Positions 10,129 through 19,931 of a DNA stretch of 64,000 nucleotides are shown here, piece by piece. Below the pieces are notes generated by a model. That model was given only the letters and a program-made list of their open reading frames with translations, was not told the DNA's origin and searched no databases. Numbering within the stretch: position 1 is the first letter of the stretch; each line of letters opens with the position of its first letter. A program made the position numbers and the translations under genes. Source of the stretch: Verrucomicrobiota bacterium (GTDB lineage: Bacteria; Verrucomicrobiota; Verrucomicrobiia; Limisphaerales; JAHDYP01); assembly GCA_023383055.1 (NCBI GenBank), contig JAHDYP010000001.1, positions 1 through 64,000 of the forward strand, given 5' to 3'.

Positions 10129-11418
10129 ATGACTCAGTGCATTCTCACCACCGGCGCACCGCACCGCATCGGCTTCGTCGGCACCCGCTTTCACGGCACC
10201 GACGGTGTCTCGCTCGAAACCGCCAAATGGGTGGCCATCCTGCAGGAACAAAACCACACCTGTTTCTGGATGGGCGGATTGCTCGACACCCCGCCCGAGG
10301 CCAGTTTCCGGGTGCCGCTCGCCTTCTTTGGCGATCCGGAGGTGGCAGCCGTCCAGGGGCACTTGTTCGGAACCACCACCCGCAGCCGCGCGGTCTCGCG
10401 CGACATCCAATCAATCAAAGAGCGATTGTTGGATGCCCTATACCAATTCGTCGATCGTTTCCAGATCGAAGTCCTGGTCCCCCAGAACGCCCTCGCCATC
10501 CCCATGCACGTGCCGCTCGGCCTGGCCATTACCGAGTTCATCGCCGAAACCGGCATCCCCACAATCGCGCACCATCACGATTTCTCCTGGGAACGCGAAC
10601 GCTTCACCCTCAACGCGGTTAACGATCATCTCCAGGCCGCCTTCCCGCCTTCGCTGCCCCGCATCGAGCATGTGGTCATCAATTCGATGGCCCAAAAGGA
10701 ACTGGCCCGGCGCTACGCCCTCCCTGCAACCGTCATACCGAACATCCTGAATTTCGAGAAGCCGGCGCCGACGATCGACGATTACAGCGCCGACGTCCGA
10801 TCCGAAATCGGTTTGACCGCCGACGATCTGCTGATCCTGCAGCCCACCCGGGTGGTGGCCCGCAAAGGAATCGAACACGCGATCGAACTGGTCCGGCGCT
10901 TGAACGATCCCCGCGCCAAACTGGTCATCTCGCATCCGGGCGGCGACGAAGGCAACGATTACATGCAGCTGCTCCAGGAACGCATCCACGACGCCGCCAT
11001 TGATGTCCGCTTCATTGCCGACCGCGTGGGCGAGGTGCGCGGGGTCAACGCCACCGGCAAAAAGGTCTACACCCTCTACGATCTGTATCCGCATGCCGAC
11101 CTGGTGACCTATCCGAGCTACTACGAAGGTTTCGGCAACGCGTTTCTCGAGGCCATCTACTTCCGCAAACCGGTGGTCGTGAATACCTACGCCGTTTACG
11201 CCCGCGATATCGCACCCCTCGGCTTCAAAACCATCGAAATGTCCCAGGTCCTCAGCAACCAGGCCATCCAACAGACCCGCGAAATCCTCAGAAACAAAAC
11301 GCTCCGCCAGGCATGGGCCGAAACCAACTACAACCTCGGCCTCAAGTACTTCTCCTACTCCGTAGCCCGCCGCAAACTCGCCGCCCGCCTCGCCAACCTA
11401 TTCGGCGAAGGGCTGTGA
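10129..11418 (+). CDS. Glycosyltransferase, GT4-like
   Basis: ILQPTRVVARKGIEHAIELVRRL and TYPSYYEGFGNAFLEAIYFRKPVVV; ATG at 10129 is in frame with the longer track ORF (9832) and follows the hemerythrin stop. Confidence 0.85.
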   Translation: MTQCILTTGAPHRIGFVGTRFHGTDGVSLETAKWVAILQEQNHTCFWMGGLLDTPPEASFRVPLAFFGDPEVAAVQGHLFGTTTRSRAVSRDIQSIKERLLDALYQFVDRFQIEVLVPQNALAIPMHVPLGLAITEFIAETGIPTIAHHHDFSWERERFTLNAVNDHLQAAFPPSLPRIEHVVINSMAQKELARRYALPATVIPNILNFEKPAPTIDDYSADVRSEIGLTADDLLILQPTRVVARKGIEHAIELVRRLNDPRAKLVISHPGGDEGNDYMQLLQERIHDAAIDVRFIADRVGEVRGVNATGKKVYTLYDLYPHADLVTYPSYYEGFGNAFLEAIYFRKPVVVNTYAVYARDIAPLGFKTIEMSQVLSNQAIQQTREILRNKTLRQAWAETNYNLGLKYFSYSVARRKLAARLANLFGEGL

Positions 11419-11444
11419 ATGGCCAGGGGGCAGCGGATCAGCGA

Positions 11445-12941
11445 TCATCTCACTTGCCCAATCAGCTGCGGCAGTTTGGTCGGACCAAAGGCCACGTTGT
11501 ATTCGGCATCCAGCAACAGTTCGTCGCCGCCGAACCGCATTCTCAACGTCAAATGATGCGGGGTTTCGTGAAAACAGATCTTCACGACGTAAGTATCCTC
11601 GCCCACCCACGCCCCGCTCACCGCCGCGCGTTGGGGCGGCGTGGCGCCCAGCGAGAACCGGTTCTCCCGCCAATCGCCATGGGCGCTGACCAGCCGTTGC
11701 TCGACACCATCCCGCCGCACCGAGAGCGTCACCACGCCCCCGTCAACCGACTCGATCCGCACCGACTCGATCATCGAATCGTTCTTCGGGAATTCGTAGC
11801 GTTTTCCCACCCACTCGGTGGCTCGGGGGGAAGATGCGGCTCCCGGTGCTGGCGGCAGCTTGAGCCGGGAGAGCCGTTCCCAAAGGGCCTGGTGCGCGAC
11901 GGGATCGGCCGGCAGCGCGGCAGCGCGCATGGCGGGAAGCAGGCGATCCCATACCATGTTCATCACGGATTGCATGTCCCGCACGCCGCTCGTGATCGCC
12001 ACCACCGCGTCCTGGTCCGGCATCACGATGCAATACTGACCAAACGCGCCGTCGCCACGATAGGCGTTATGCCGGCAACGCCAGAACTGGTAACCGTAGC
12101 CCTGGTCCCAGTCGCTGCGCGGATTACTCCCGTTGGCGATTTGCCGGGACGTCGCCTCCGCCACCCATTCGGCCGGCAATAGTTGCTGGCCCCGCCACTG
12201 GCCCCGCTGCAGATATAACTGGCCGAGCCGGGCGATGTCCTCCGTCCGCACGCTCAACCCATAGCCGCCCAGCGTGATCCCCTCCGGACTGGTGCCCCAG
12301 GTGGGATTCTCGATCCCGAGCGGCGCAAACAGCCGGGGCTGCAAAAAGTCCAGCACCGTCGTGCCCGTCGCCTTCTGGACCATCGCCGAGAGCATGAACG
12401 TCGCGGGCGTGTTATAGAGGAAGAACGTGCCCGGTTTATGCGCCACTTCCTGGGCCAGAAACGCTTTGATCCAGTTGGTTTCCAATCTCACCGCAGGCTC
12501 CGTGTGATGTCCGGTCGCCATGCGCAGGAGATCCCGGACCCGCATGGCCTCGAGTTGGGCGCCCGCCTCGGCCGGACCATGCTCGGGAAAGGCAGCCAAC
12601 ACCGAGTCGTCCACGCTCATTCGCCCTTCCGCCACCGCCATGCCCACCGCAGTCGAGGTAAAACTCTTGCTCAACGAATAGAGCATGTGCGGAATCTCCG
12701 GACCGTAGGGCGCCCACCAACCCTCGGCCACCACGTGCCCATGCCGCACCAGCATGAAACTGTGCAGCGCATCAATCTCCTTCTCCGCGGTGTCAATGAA
12801 CGCCAGGATCTCGCCTGACGCCATCCCCTGCGATTCCGGACTGCTCCGCGGCAACCGGAGATCCTCACTCGCTCCGGCTATCCCGGCCGCTCCACCTCCG
12901 ATGCACACCACCGCCAAGGCCAGCCAATGGGCTCGTTTCAT
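11445..12941 (-). CDS. Serine hydrolase (class C beta-lactamase family)
   Basis: Signal peptide; SLSK (SxxK) in MLYSLSKSFTSTAVGMAVAEG; YGYQFWRC region. Confidence 0.87.
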   Translation of the reverse strand: MKRAHWLALAVVCIGGGAAGIAGASEDLRLPRSSPESQGMASGEILAFIDTAEKEIDALHSFMLVRHGHVVAEGWWAPYGPEIPHMLYSLSKSFTSTAVGMAVAEGRMSVDDSVLAAFPEHGPAEAGAQLEAMRVRDLLRMATGHHTEPAVRLETNWIKAFLAQEVAHKPGTFFLYNTPATFMLSAMVQKATGTTVLDFLQPRLFAPLGIENPTWGTSPEGITLGGYGLSVRTEDIARLGQLYLQRGQWRGQQLLPAEWVAEATSRQIANGSNPRSDWDQGYGYQFWRCRHNAYRGDGAFGQYCIVMPDQDAVVAITSGVRDMQSVMNMVWDRLLPAMRAAALPADPVAHQALWERLSRLKLPPAPGAASSPRATEWVGKRYEFPKNDSMIESVRIESVDGGVVTLSVRRDGVEQRLVSAHGDWRENRFSLGATPPQRAAVSGAWVGEDTYVVKICFHETPHHLTLRMRFGGDELLLDAEYNVAFGPTKLPQLIGQVR

Positions 12942-13044
12942 GAGCAGGGATCAAAGAACGAATTCCAAACTCGCGCGAGGAAAAACGGACTGCGGCAACA
13001 TCCCGCATCAGGCTAAGCGGCCGAGGACAGGTTGGCCTTGCGTC

Positions 13045-13069
13045 ATTTTCACGCAAAACGCGTGAAAAT
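13045..13069. promoter_or_regulatory. Perfect inverted repeat in a divergent intergenic region (operator candidate)
   Basis: ATTTTCACGC-AAAAC-GCGTGAAAAT, 10-bp perfect arms. Confidence 0.5.
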
Positions 13070-13175
13070 TTACCGCGGACACGGCTGAACGCGGCGGTTT
13101 TTTGCGTAACTCCCTGCAAACAGCGGAGCTGCTCCGATGGCACCCGCTCTGCTAAGGAGAAACCATCAAATTACA

Positions 13176-13203
13176 TTGACACTAAAGTCCTTTTGACTAC
13201 AGT
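13176..13203 (+). promoter_or_regulatory. Putative sigma70-type promoter of the prepilin-like gene
   Basis: TTGACA (13176-13181), 16-nt spacer, TACAGT (13198-13203), 32 nt before ATG 13236. Confidence 0.4.
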
Positions 13204-13235
13204 GCCGAAACTGTTAACCCAACCGAGAAAACGCT

Positions 13236-13994
13236 ATGAAAAGAGTCGTCAAAATGCACCAGAACCGAGCCTTTACGCTCATTGAACTGCTCGTCGTGAT
13301 CGCCATCATCGCGATCCTGGCTGGCATGCTCCTCCCCGCTCTCGCCAAGGCCAAAGCCAAGGCTCAGAAAATCGCCTGCACCAACAACCTCAAGCAGGTT
13401 GGGTTGTCATTCAAAATCTTCGCCAACGACCACAACGATTCCTTCCCGATGGGCATCTCGACCAATCAGGGCGGATCCTCCGAATACCGCGGCATCGTCG
13501 GGCGCGCCTATCCAAGCATCTTCTGGCACCTGGTCGTCATGTCCAACGAACTGAGCACGCCGAAAGTCATCATCTGCCCGAGCGACGCCGGCCGCTACAC
13601 CGCGACCAACTTCGCTGACATCATCTATAACAGCCAGGCCAACCAGGGCGGCAACCAGGCCATCAGCTATGTGGTCGGCCTTGACGCCCAGGATACCTAT
13701 CCGCAGATGGTCCTTTCCGGCGACCGGAATATGACCAACAACTCGCCCACCTCGCTTCCGCGCCAGTACGCCGGCCCGATCGGCGCCGGCACCAGCATGA
13801 TCGTCCGTTTCGGCACCAATCACACCGATACCGTGGGCGCCGGCTACGACAAGAATGTGCACTCCGGCTCGGGCAACCTCGCGCTCGGTGACGGCAGCGT
13901 GCAATCGAGCACCTCCAGCTCGCTCCGCAACCAGTTCCGGACCACGGGCGACGACCAGAACATCGTCGCCATCCCGGCGGACAAGGGCACCTAA
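13236..13994 (+). CDS. Prepilin-type N-terminal cleavage/methylation protein (type II/pseudopilin-like, H-X9-DG)
   Basis: [26 protein letters not shown] leader; C-terminal [12 protein letters not shown]. Confidence 0.93.
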   Translation: MKRVVKMHQNRAFTLIELLVVIAIIAILAGMLLPALAKAKAKAQKIACTNNLKQVGLSFKIFANDHNDSFPMGISTNQGGSSEYRGIVGRAYPSIFWHLVVMSNELSTPKVIICPSDAGRYTATNFADIIYNSQANQGGNQAISYVVGLDAQDTYPQMVLSGDRNMTNNSPTSLPRQYAGPIGAGTSMIVRFGTNHTDTVGAGYDKNVHSGSGNLALGDGSVQSSTSSSLRNQFRTTGDDQNIVAIPADKGT

Positions 13995-14018
13995 CCTTCA
14001 GGCCAAAATCTCGGATCG

Positions 14019-14049
14019 AAGGGCACCCGCAAGGGTGCCCTTCCTTTTT
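14019..14049 (+). terminator. Rho-independent terminator of the prepilin-like gene
   Basis: AAGGGCACCC-GCAA-GGGTGCCCTT followed by CCTTTTTG. Confidence 0.85.
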
Positions 14050-14061
14050 GAGCCCGGACTT

Positions 14062-14114
14062 TTCATGCCCTGCAGGACTCGATTCGCCAAACACGCGGGT
14101 CCACAAAGAATCCG
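14062..14114. repeat. Dispersed ~53-bp repeat, copy 1
   Basis: Ungapped alignment to 16280-16332 with identical TTCATGC and ACTCGATTCGCCAA blocks. Confidence 0.55.
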
Positions 14115-14143
14115 CGAGAGTCCCAGGCAGTGCCCGGAAACCA

Positions 14144-15109
14144 CTAGACCGATGCCGCGGTCAATTCGATGATCCGCTCCAGCGGTGTGGTCGCCCGGAA
14201 CCCGGTCAGCGCCGCGCATTTCTCGATGTCCGGTCGACGACGGAGCATATCTTCGAATCCGGGCGCATACGCCTGCTCGTAGGGAAGGAATTCCAGCGGA
14301 GAGTTGGAAGCCAGCTGGCGGACCACGAGTGCGGCCAGGTCTCGAATGGCGATTTCCGAATTGCTGCCCACGTTGAACACCTGCCCGTAAGCCGCCGGCG
14401 TGCGCATGAGCCGGGTGAGGGCATCCACGGTGTCCTGCACGTAGCAGAAACAGCGGGTCTGTCGGCCATCACCATAGATCGTCAGGGGCCGACCCGCCTT
14501 GGCCGCGGCGATGAATCGAGGGAGAACCATCCCGTAACGTCCGGTCTGCCGCGGCCCAACGGTGTTGAACAGTCGGACAACGGTCACGGGAAGCTGCCGC
14601 TCGCGGACGTAAGCCATCGCCAAAAACTCGTCCATCAGCTTCGAACAGGCATAGCTCCAACGCGCCAACCGCGGCGGACCGATGAGTAAATCGTCTTCCT
14701 CCGCAAACTGGTCTTTATTGCTCTTCCCGTACACTTCCGAAGTCGAAGCCACCAGCGTCGGAACTGCCCCCTGACCAGCGGCTTCGAGCACGCACTCGGT
14801 TTCCCGGAGGTTGGTCAGGATGGTCTGGATGGGTGAACGGATCACCAACTCGACCCCGACCGCCGCCGCCAGATGGTACACCCCGGTGGCTTCGGCGACA
14901 ATCGACGCCAAATCCCTGCAGTCCGACACTTTGGTCTGCAACACCCGTAACGCCGGATGCCCCGCCACCGCCCGAAGGTTCTCAATCGTGCCGGTCGAAA
15001 AATCGTCGATCACCGTGACCCGGCACCCCTCGCCGATCAACCGCTCGACCAGGTGCGATCCGATGAAACCGGCGCCGCCGGTCACCACATAATGCCACGG
15101 AGTTTTCAT
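14144..15109 (-). CDS. NAD-dependent epimerase/dehydratase (SDR family)
   Basis: VTGGAGFIGSHLVERL; YACSKLMDEF (YxxxK); VQDTVDALTRLM. Confidence 0.92.
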   Translation of the reverse strand: MKTPWHYVVTGGAGFIGSHLVERLIGEGCRVTVIDDFSTGTIENLRAVAGHPALRVLQTKVSDCRDLASIVAEATGVYHLAAAVGVELVIRSPIQTILTNLRETECVLEAAGQGAVPTLVASTSEVYGKSNKDQFAEEDDLLIGPPRLARWSYACSKLMDEFLAMAYVRERQLPVTVVRLFNTVGPRQTGRYGMVLPRFIAAAKAGRPLTIYGDGRQTRCFCYVQDTVDALTRLMRTPAAYGQVFNVGSNSEIAIRDLAALVVRQLASNSPLEFLPYEQAYAPGFEDMLRRRPDIEKCAALTGFRATTPLERIIELTAASV

Positions 15110-16284
15110 TCGTCCGATTCCGTCTGTTGTCTGTGGCCGGCTGCCGTGCCGGCCAGGGTCGGCGGTGTCGCCAGCCCACTCGCCACGGCCTCGGCCAGCC
15201 GCTGTCGATACGCGGGCGTGGCCGCCCGCCCCGCCTCCTCGGGGTTCGAGAGATACCCCGCCTCGAGCAGCACGGCCGGGCGCTGCTGGCTGCGCAATAC
15301 CCCCATGAAACGCGCACGGCGGACGCTGCGATCCGCCATGCCCCCGCCCTGGAGCAACGCCCGGTGCAGCCGCACCGCATACCTCAGGTTTTCCTCGTCA
15401 TGCGCGTTGTTGGGGAATACCCGGGTCACATCGTCCTCGTAGTTGCGGGTCAATGTCGAAGGGAGCCCGACCGGGGTCAGGCAGAATGTTTCGAGGCCAG
15501 CCTGTTCGGTCTGCGGGAAGGCCGAGTTGAAATGCAGGCTCAAAAACAGATCCGCGCCGCACTGATCCGCCACCTGAACGCGCTCTGCCAGACTCAAATC
15601 CCGGTCGTCCCGGCGGGTAAGCACGACCTCCCATCCCTGACGCTGGAGCAACGGCTCGAGCCGCAGCGCCCAATCCAGCGTCAAATCCTTCTCAAGCAAT
15701 CCCGGCAGCACGCTGCGGGTTCCCAGGTTCCCACCGCCGTGACCCGGATCGATCACCACCTTGCCACGGCGGGGTAATCCGCCCGGCAACTGCGTAAGCA
15801 AGGGACGCACATTCTTGTTCAGATCCAACTCGTGAACCAGACAGTCGCCCTCGCTCCAAACCGGGGCGAACCCGAGCCAGAACGTGACTCCTTCGAAAAC
15901 CGCGACCCGGGTCGCCGGTGTCAATATCACCGTTCCCAGAGCGGTCTCGATCGAGAAAGCCGTGCCGGAGCCGTTTGCGATCAGCCGCGGCGTGGCGCCA
16001 AGGCTGGATCTGGCCCAATCGCTCAGCCGCAGCCATTTCCCTCCTGACCACCCCGGCACCCCCGGAGCCGGCAGCACGCCTGACGACTTCGACGCTTCAC
16101 CAGGAACCGATACGCCGCCAAGCGGACGCGCCGAGTCCGGCGCCCTGCTGTGGTTCGTCGACGCCGCCACAGGAGGCGTGGGCTCGCCCGAGTGCAGCCG
16201 GGTCCATTGCGTCCGTTGCCCTCCCCGGCTGGCGCAGCCGGCAACCATGGCGGCGATCCACAAACAGAGCACCGGATGCTTCAT
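15106..16284 (-). CDS. N-acetylmuramoyl-L-alanine amidase (Amidase_3), lipoprotein
   Basis: KVVIDPGHGGGNLGTRSVLPGLLEKDLTLD, FLSLHFNSAF, LLEAGYLSNPEEA; lipobox MVAGC when started at ATG 16284; 4-nt overlap with the epimerase gene. Confidence 0.9.
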   Translation of the reverse strand: MKHPVLCLWIAAMVAGCASRGGQRTQWTRLHSGEPTPPVAASTNHSRAPDSARPLGGVSVPGEASKSSGVLPAPGVPGWSGGKWLRLSDWARSSLGATPRLIANGSGTAFSIETALGTVILTPATRVAVFEGVTFWLGFAPVWSEGDCLVHELDLNKNVRPLLTQLPGGLPRRGKVVIDPGHGGGNLGTRSVLPGLLEKDLTLDWALRLEPLLQRQGWEVVLTRRDDRDLSLAERVQVADQCGADLFLSLHFNSAFPQTEQAGLETFCLTPVGLPSTLTRNYEDDVTRVFPNNAHDEENLRYAVRLHRALLQGGGMADRSVRRARFMGVLRSQQRPAVLLEAGYLSNPEEAGRAATPAYRQRLAEAVASGLATPPTLAGTAAGHRQQTESDE

Positions 16285-16332
16285 GCTCAGCGAAACTCGA
16301 TTCGCCAACCACGCTGATCCATGAAAAACCCG
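16280..16332. repeat. Dispersed ~53-bp repeat, copy 2 (overlaps the amidase start codon)
   Basis: See copy 1 at 14062-14114. Confidence 0.55.
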
Positions 16333-16485
16333 GGCTAGGGCAACGGAGCGCACTGGCGCATTGTGGTGATCCCGGGGTTCGACTCAAGCCCGTTTCGCAG
16401 AAACCGGTCTTGCTCAACCCAGCCCCGGCCGCCATATTGCGCCCGCTGTGACGGACCAACCCATCTTCTGTCAGCCCGGTCGACC

Positions 16486-17043
16486 GTGAGGATCGTCGTT
16501 GCCATCACGGGCGCCAGCGGCAGTCTTTATGCCCAGCGGCTGCTTGAGCTCCTTGCTCCCTCCGGGCACGAGCTGCATCTCATCCTGAGCCGCTACGCCC
16601 AGGCGGTCATCGTCGAGGAACTCGGAGGCCAATTGCGTGTCCCCGAGGGCGTTCAACGGCATGGGCTCGGCAGCATGAACCTGCCCTTCGCCAGCGGCTC
16701 CAACCCCTGTGACGCCATGGTTGTCATCCCCTGCAGCATGGGCACCCTGGGGCGCATCGCCCATGGCATCAGCGACGACGCCTTGCTGCGCACGGCCGAT
16801 GTGACCCTCAAAGAACGCAGGAAACTGATCCTCGTCCCGCGCGAAACCCCGCTCAGCCTCGTGCATGTCAGGAATTTCGAGCTGCTGCTCCTGGCCGGTG
16901 CCATCATCCTGCCCGCCAATCCCTCATTCTACTCCAGACCCGGCACGCCCGGAGAGGTGGCCGACACGGTGGTCGCACGGGTCCTGGACCACCTCGGAGT
17001 CGCCCACTCGGTCGGCGGACGTTGGAGAGAGGAACCGGAATGA
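16486..17043 (+). CDS. ubiX: UbiX family flavin prenyltransferase
   Basis: MRIVVAITGASGSLYAQRLLELL, IPCSMGTLGRIAHGISDDALLRTADVTLKERRKLILVPRETPLS. GTG start at 16486 in frame with the track ORF. Confidence 0.9.
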   Translation: MRIVVAITGASGSLYAQRLLELLAPSGHELHLILSRYAQAVIVEELGGQLRVPEGVQRHGLGSMNLPFASGSNPCDAMVVIPCSMGTLGRIAHGISDDALLRTADVTLKERRKLILVPRETPLSLVHVRNFELLLLAGAIILPANPSFYSRPGTPGEVADTVVARVLDHLGVAHSVGGRWREEPE

Positions 17044-17948
17044 TCCTTCGGCAACTGCTCGCCTGGGGCGCGTTCGTCAAGTTCTCCCATACCATCTTCG
17101 CGTTACCCTTCGCACTGGCCTCAATGGCGGTGGCAGCCCGCGATCACCGCGGTTGGCCCGGATGGCGGGTCTTCGGTCTGGTCTTGCTGGCCATGGTCTC
17201 CGCCCGAACCTGCGCGATGACCTTCAACCGCATTGCGGACCGCCATTTCGATCGGCTCAACCCACGGACCGCCAATCGGCACCTGCCAACGGGCCAGATC
17301 TCGCTGACGAACGCATGGGTCCTCTGGGGCGTCAGTGCCGCCGGGCTGATCGTCGCAAGTTTCTTCCTCAACTGGCTCTGTTTCTGGCTCTCGCCGGTCG
17401 CCCTGGCGATTATCTGCTTCTACTCCTGGACCAAGCGATTTACCGACTTCACGCATCTCTTCCTCGGGCTGGCTTTGGCCATCGCACCCATCGGCGCCTG
17501 GCTGGCCGTCAAAGGAACCGTCGATTGGTGGCCCATCCGTCAGAGCTTCGCCCTGCCCTTGATCCTCGCCGGGGCGGTCTTCTTCTGGCTGATCGGGTTC
17601 GACATCATCTACGCCCTCCAGGACTACGAGTTCGATCGCCGTGAGCACCTCGGATCGTTGGTCGTCCGCTGGGGACCCCAAAACGCCCTCCAGGCCGCGT
17701 TCCTCGCCCATATGCTGATGTGGGGGTTCCTCGCCGGGTTCGGTTTGCTTTCCCGGTTTCGCGTGGCATACATTGTCGCCCTGTCGATCATCCTTGGCAG
17801 CCTGGTGCTGGAACACTGGCTCGCCCGCCGGCGCAGTCTCAAATGGATCCACACCGCGTTCTTCCGGTTGAACGCGCTGATCAGCCTGGTGTTCTTTATC
17901 GCTGTGGTGACCGAGGTGGTCTTTCCGGGATTCCGAATCACACGATGA
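17040..17948 (+). CDS. UbiA-like prenyltransferase (MqnP-type by context)
   Basis: ARTCAMTFNRIADRHFDRLNPRTANRHLPTG (NxxxDxxxD motif); polytopic; ATGA overlap with ubiX. Confidence 0.9.
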   Translation: MILRQLLAWGAFVKFSHTIFALPFALASMAVAARDHRGWPGWRVFGLVLLAMVSARTCAMTFNRIADRHFDRLNPRTANRHLPTGQISLTNAWVLWGVSAAGLIVASFFLNWLCFWLSPVALAIICFYSWTKRFTDFTHLFLGLALAIAPIGAWLAVKGTVDWWPIRQSFALPLILAGAVFFWLIGFDIIYALQDYEFDRREHLGSLVVRWGPQNALQAAFLAHMLMWGFLAGFGLLSRFRVAYIVALSIILGSLVLEHWLARRRSLKWIHTAFFRLNALISLVFFIAVVTEVVFPGFRITR

Positions 17949-19114
17949 CTCGAGCCATTCAATTCAGCGGTTTGCGCGACCTCTACGAGCAGGCCGTCGC
18001 CGGCCAGCGGTTCTCCACCGCCGATGCCCTGCGCCTGTTCGAGTCCAGGGAGATCCATGCCCTCGGCGCAATCGCGGATCTGGTCAACCGCCGGCAGAAC
18101 GGCGCCCGCGCCTCCTACATCCTCAATCGCTATCTCAACTACTCGAATTACTGCATCCTGAGCTGCCAGTTCTGCGCCTTTGCCCGCAAGAAACGGGACC
18201 AGGATGGATTCGAATTGTCCGTCGAGCAAATGGTGGCCAAGGCCCGGGAAGCCCTCGCGCTCGGCGTCACCGAACTCCACATCGTCGGTGGACTCCATCC
18301 TTCACTCCCGTTTCAATTCTATCTCGACATGCTCGGCGCCCTGCGTGCCATGGACAACCGCTTGCAGCTCAAGTGCTTCACCGCCATCGAGATCCTGCAT
18401 CTCGCATGGCAGGCCCGGCGCTCCGTCCCGGATACCCTCACCGCTCTGCGCGAGGCCGGTCTCGACTCCCTTACCGGTGGCGGCGCGGAAATCTTCCGGC
18501 CTGAGGTCCGCTCCGCCATCGCCCGGGGCAAGGAATCCGCCGCCGAATACCTCGAGGTGCACCGCATCTGGCACAAGATGGGGGGACGCAGCACCTGCAC
18601 GATGCTTTACGGCCACGTCGAATCCCTCGAGGACCGCATCGATCACCTCGAGCAACTCCGTCAACTCCAGGACGAAACCGGAGGATTCACCGGTTTCATT
18701 CCGCTCCCGTATCACCCTGAAAACAACAGCATCCCGGTCGATAAGGCGCCCACCGCCTGGGACACCATCCGCACCATCGCGGTCAGCCGCATCTTCCTCG
18801 ATAATGTCCGGCATATCACCGCTTACTGGGTTGGTTTGGGCACGAAACTCGCCCAGGTCGCCCTGAATTTCGGCGCCGATGACCTCCACGGCACCATCCA
18901 TGAGGAACATATCTTCCGCATGGCCGGCGCCCAGTCACCCGCCCAACAAACCGAAGCCGAAATGGTCAGGGCCATCCGTGAAACCGGCCGCACTCCTGTT
19001 CAGCGCAACACGTTCTATGAACCGGTCAAGGTCTGGGAAACGACGCCGGGCCAGGACGAAGCAGCCGGCGGATCCGGCGCCGACATCAGCGGCCGCAATC
19101 TGGCCACGGCCTGA
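17945..19114 (+). CDS. mqnE: Aminofutalosine synthase, radical SAM
   Basis: NYCILSCQFCAFARKKRDQDGF (CX3CX2C), ELHIVGGLHPSLPF, DDLHGTIHEEHIFRMAGAQSP; ATGA overlap with the UbiA-like gene. Confidence 0.92.
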   Translation: MTRAIQFSGLRDLYEQAVAGQRFSTADALRLFESREIHALGAIADLVNRRQNGARASYILNRYLNYSNYCILSCQFCAFARKKRDQDGFELSVEQMVAKAREALALGVTELHIVGGLHPSLPFQFYLDMLGALRAMDNRLQLKCFTAIEILHLAWQARRSVPDTLTALREAGLDSLTGGGAEIFRPEVRSAIARGKESAAEYLEVHRIWHKMGGRSTCTMLYGHVESLEDRIDHLEQLRQLQDETGGFTGFIPLPYHPENNSIPVDKAPTAWDTIRTIAVSRIFLDNVRHITAYWVGLGTKLAQVALNFGADDLHGTIHEEHIFRMAGAQSPAQQTEAEMVRAIRETGRTPVQRNTFYEPVKVWETTPGQDEAAGGSGADISGRNLATA

Positions 19115-19144
19115 TCACGCACCCACCGACAGCCGGCAAACACC

Positions 19145-19873
19145 ATGGCAAAACGAAAAGCCGCGCCCCGAAGTTCCGCTCACCCGTGCACACTGCTGCT
19201 GGACACCGCCAGCGGCATCGAAAAACAATTCCTGGCCGGCAAACGGAATCGGGGCGCCGACCTCGAGAGCGCCGTCCGGATCTTCCTCGAGTTCCTGCGG
19301 GGCTATGAGTTCTTCAGCGATCTGCAGCAACCGTGCGTCACCGTCTTTGGTTCCGCCCGCTTCCAGCCTGATCATCCCTACTACCGAATGGCGCGGGCAC
19401 TGGGCCGGCGACTGGCCGAGACAGGCTTCGCGGTTATGACCGGCGGCGGCCCCGGCATCATGGAAGCCGCAAACCGCGGCGCCCGGGAAGCCGGTGGCGT
19501 CAGCCTCGGCTGCAACATCACTCTGCCGCAGGAACAAAAGGAAAATCCGTTCCTGGACCGGTTCATCGAGATGAACCATTTCTTCGTCCGCAAGGTCATG
19601 CTCGTGAAATACTCGTGCGCCTTCGTGGTGATGCCGGGAGGCTTCGGCACGCTCGATGAAACCTTCGAAGCGCTGACGCTCATTCAATGCGAGAAAATTG
19701 ACCGGTTCCCGGTCGTGGCCATGGGCAGGAGATTCTGGGCGCCCATCCGCCTCTTCTCGAGAAGATCCCTGCTCAGCGAAAAGACCATCGGCCCCGACGA
19801 CCTCGCTTTGCTCAAGATAACCGATTCGGTCGAGGTAGCCCTGCGCCTGATCCGGCAAGGCCTCGCCGGTTGA
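19145..19873 (+). CDS. LOG family / TIGR00730 Rossmann-fold protein
   Basis: VMTGGGPGIMEAANRGAREAGG and VMPGGFGTLDETFEALTLIQ. Confidence 0.9.
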   Translation: MAKRKAAPRSSAHPCTLLLDTASGIEKQFLAGKRNRGADLESAVRIFLEFLRGYEFFSDLQQPCVTVFGSARFQPDHPYYRMARALGRRLAETGFAVMTGGGPGIMEAANRGAREAGGVSLGCNITLPQEQKENPFLDRFIEMNHFFVRKVMLVKYSCAFVVMPGGFGTLDETFEALTLIQCEKIDRFPVVAMGRRFWAPIRLFSRRSLLSEKTIGPDDLALLKITDSVEVALRLIRQGLAG

Positions 19874-19931
19874 GGGCAACCCGGCCCTCGCTTGCCAAAG
19901 CGTAAAGTGGCTGTCACGATCCGGCTCCCCT

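Noticed and set aside
11313-12182. 289-aa plus-strand ORF
   Set aside because: Shadow of the glycosyltransferase tail and the serine hydrolase.
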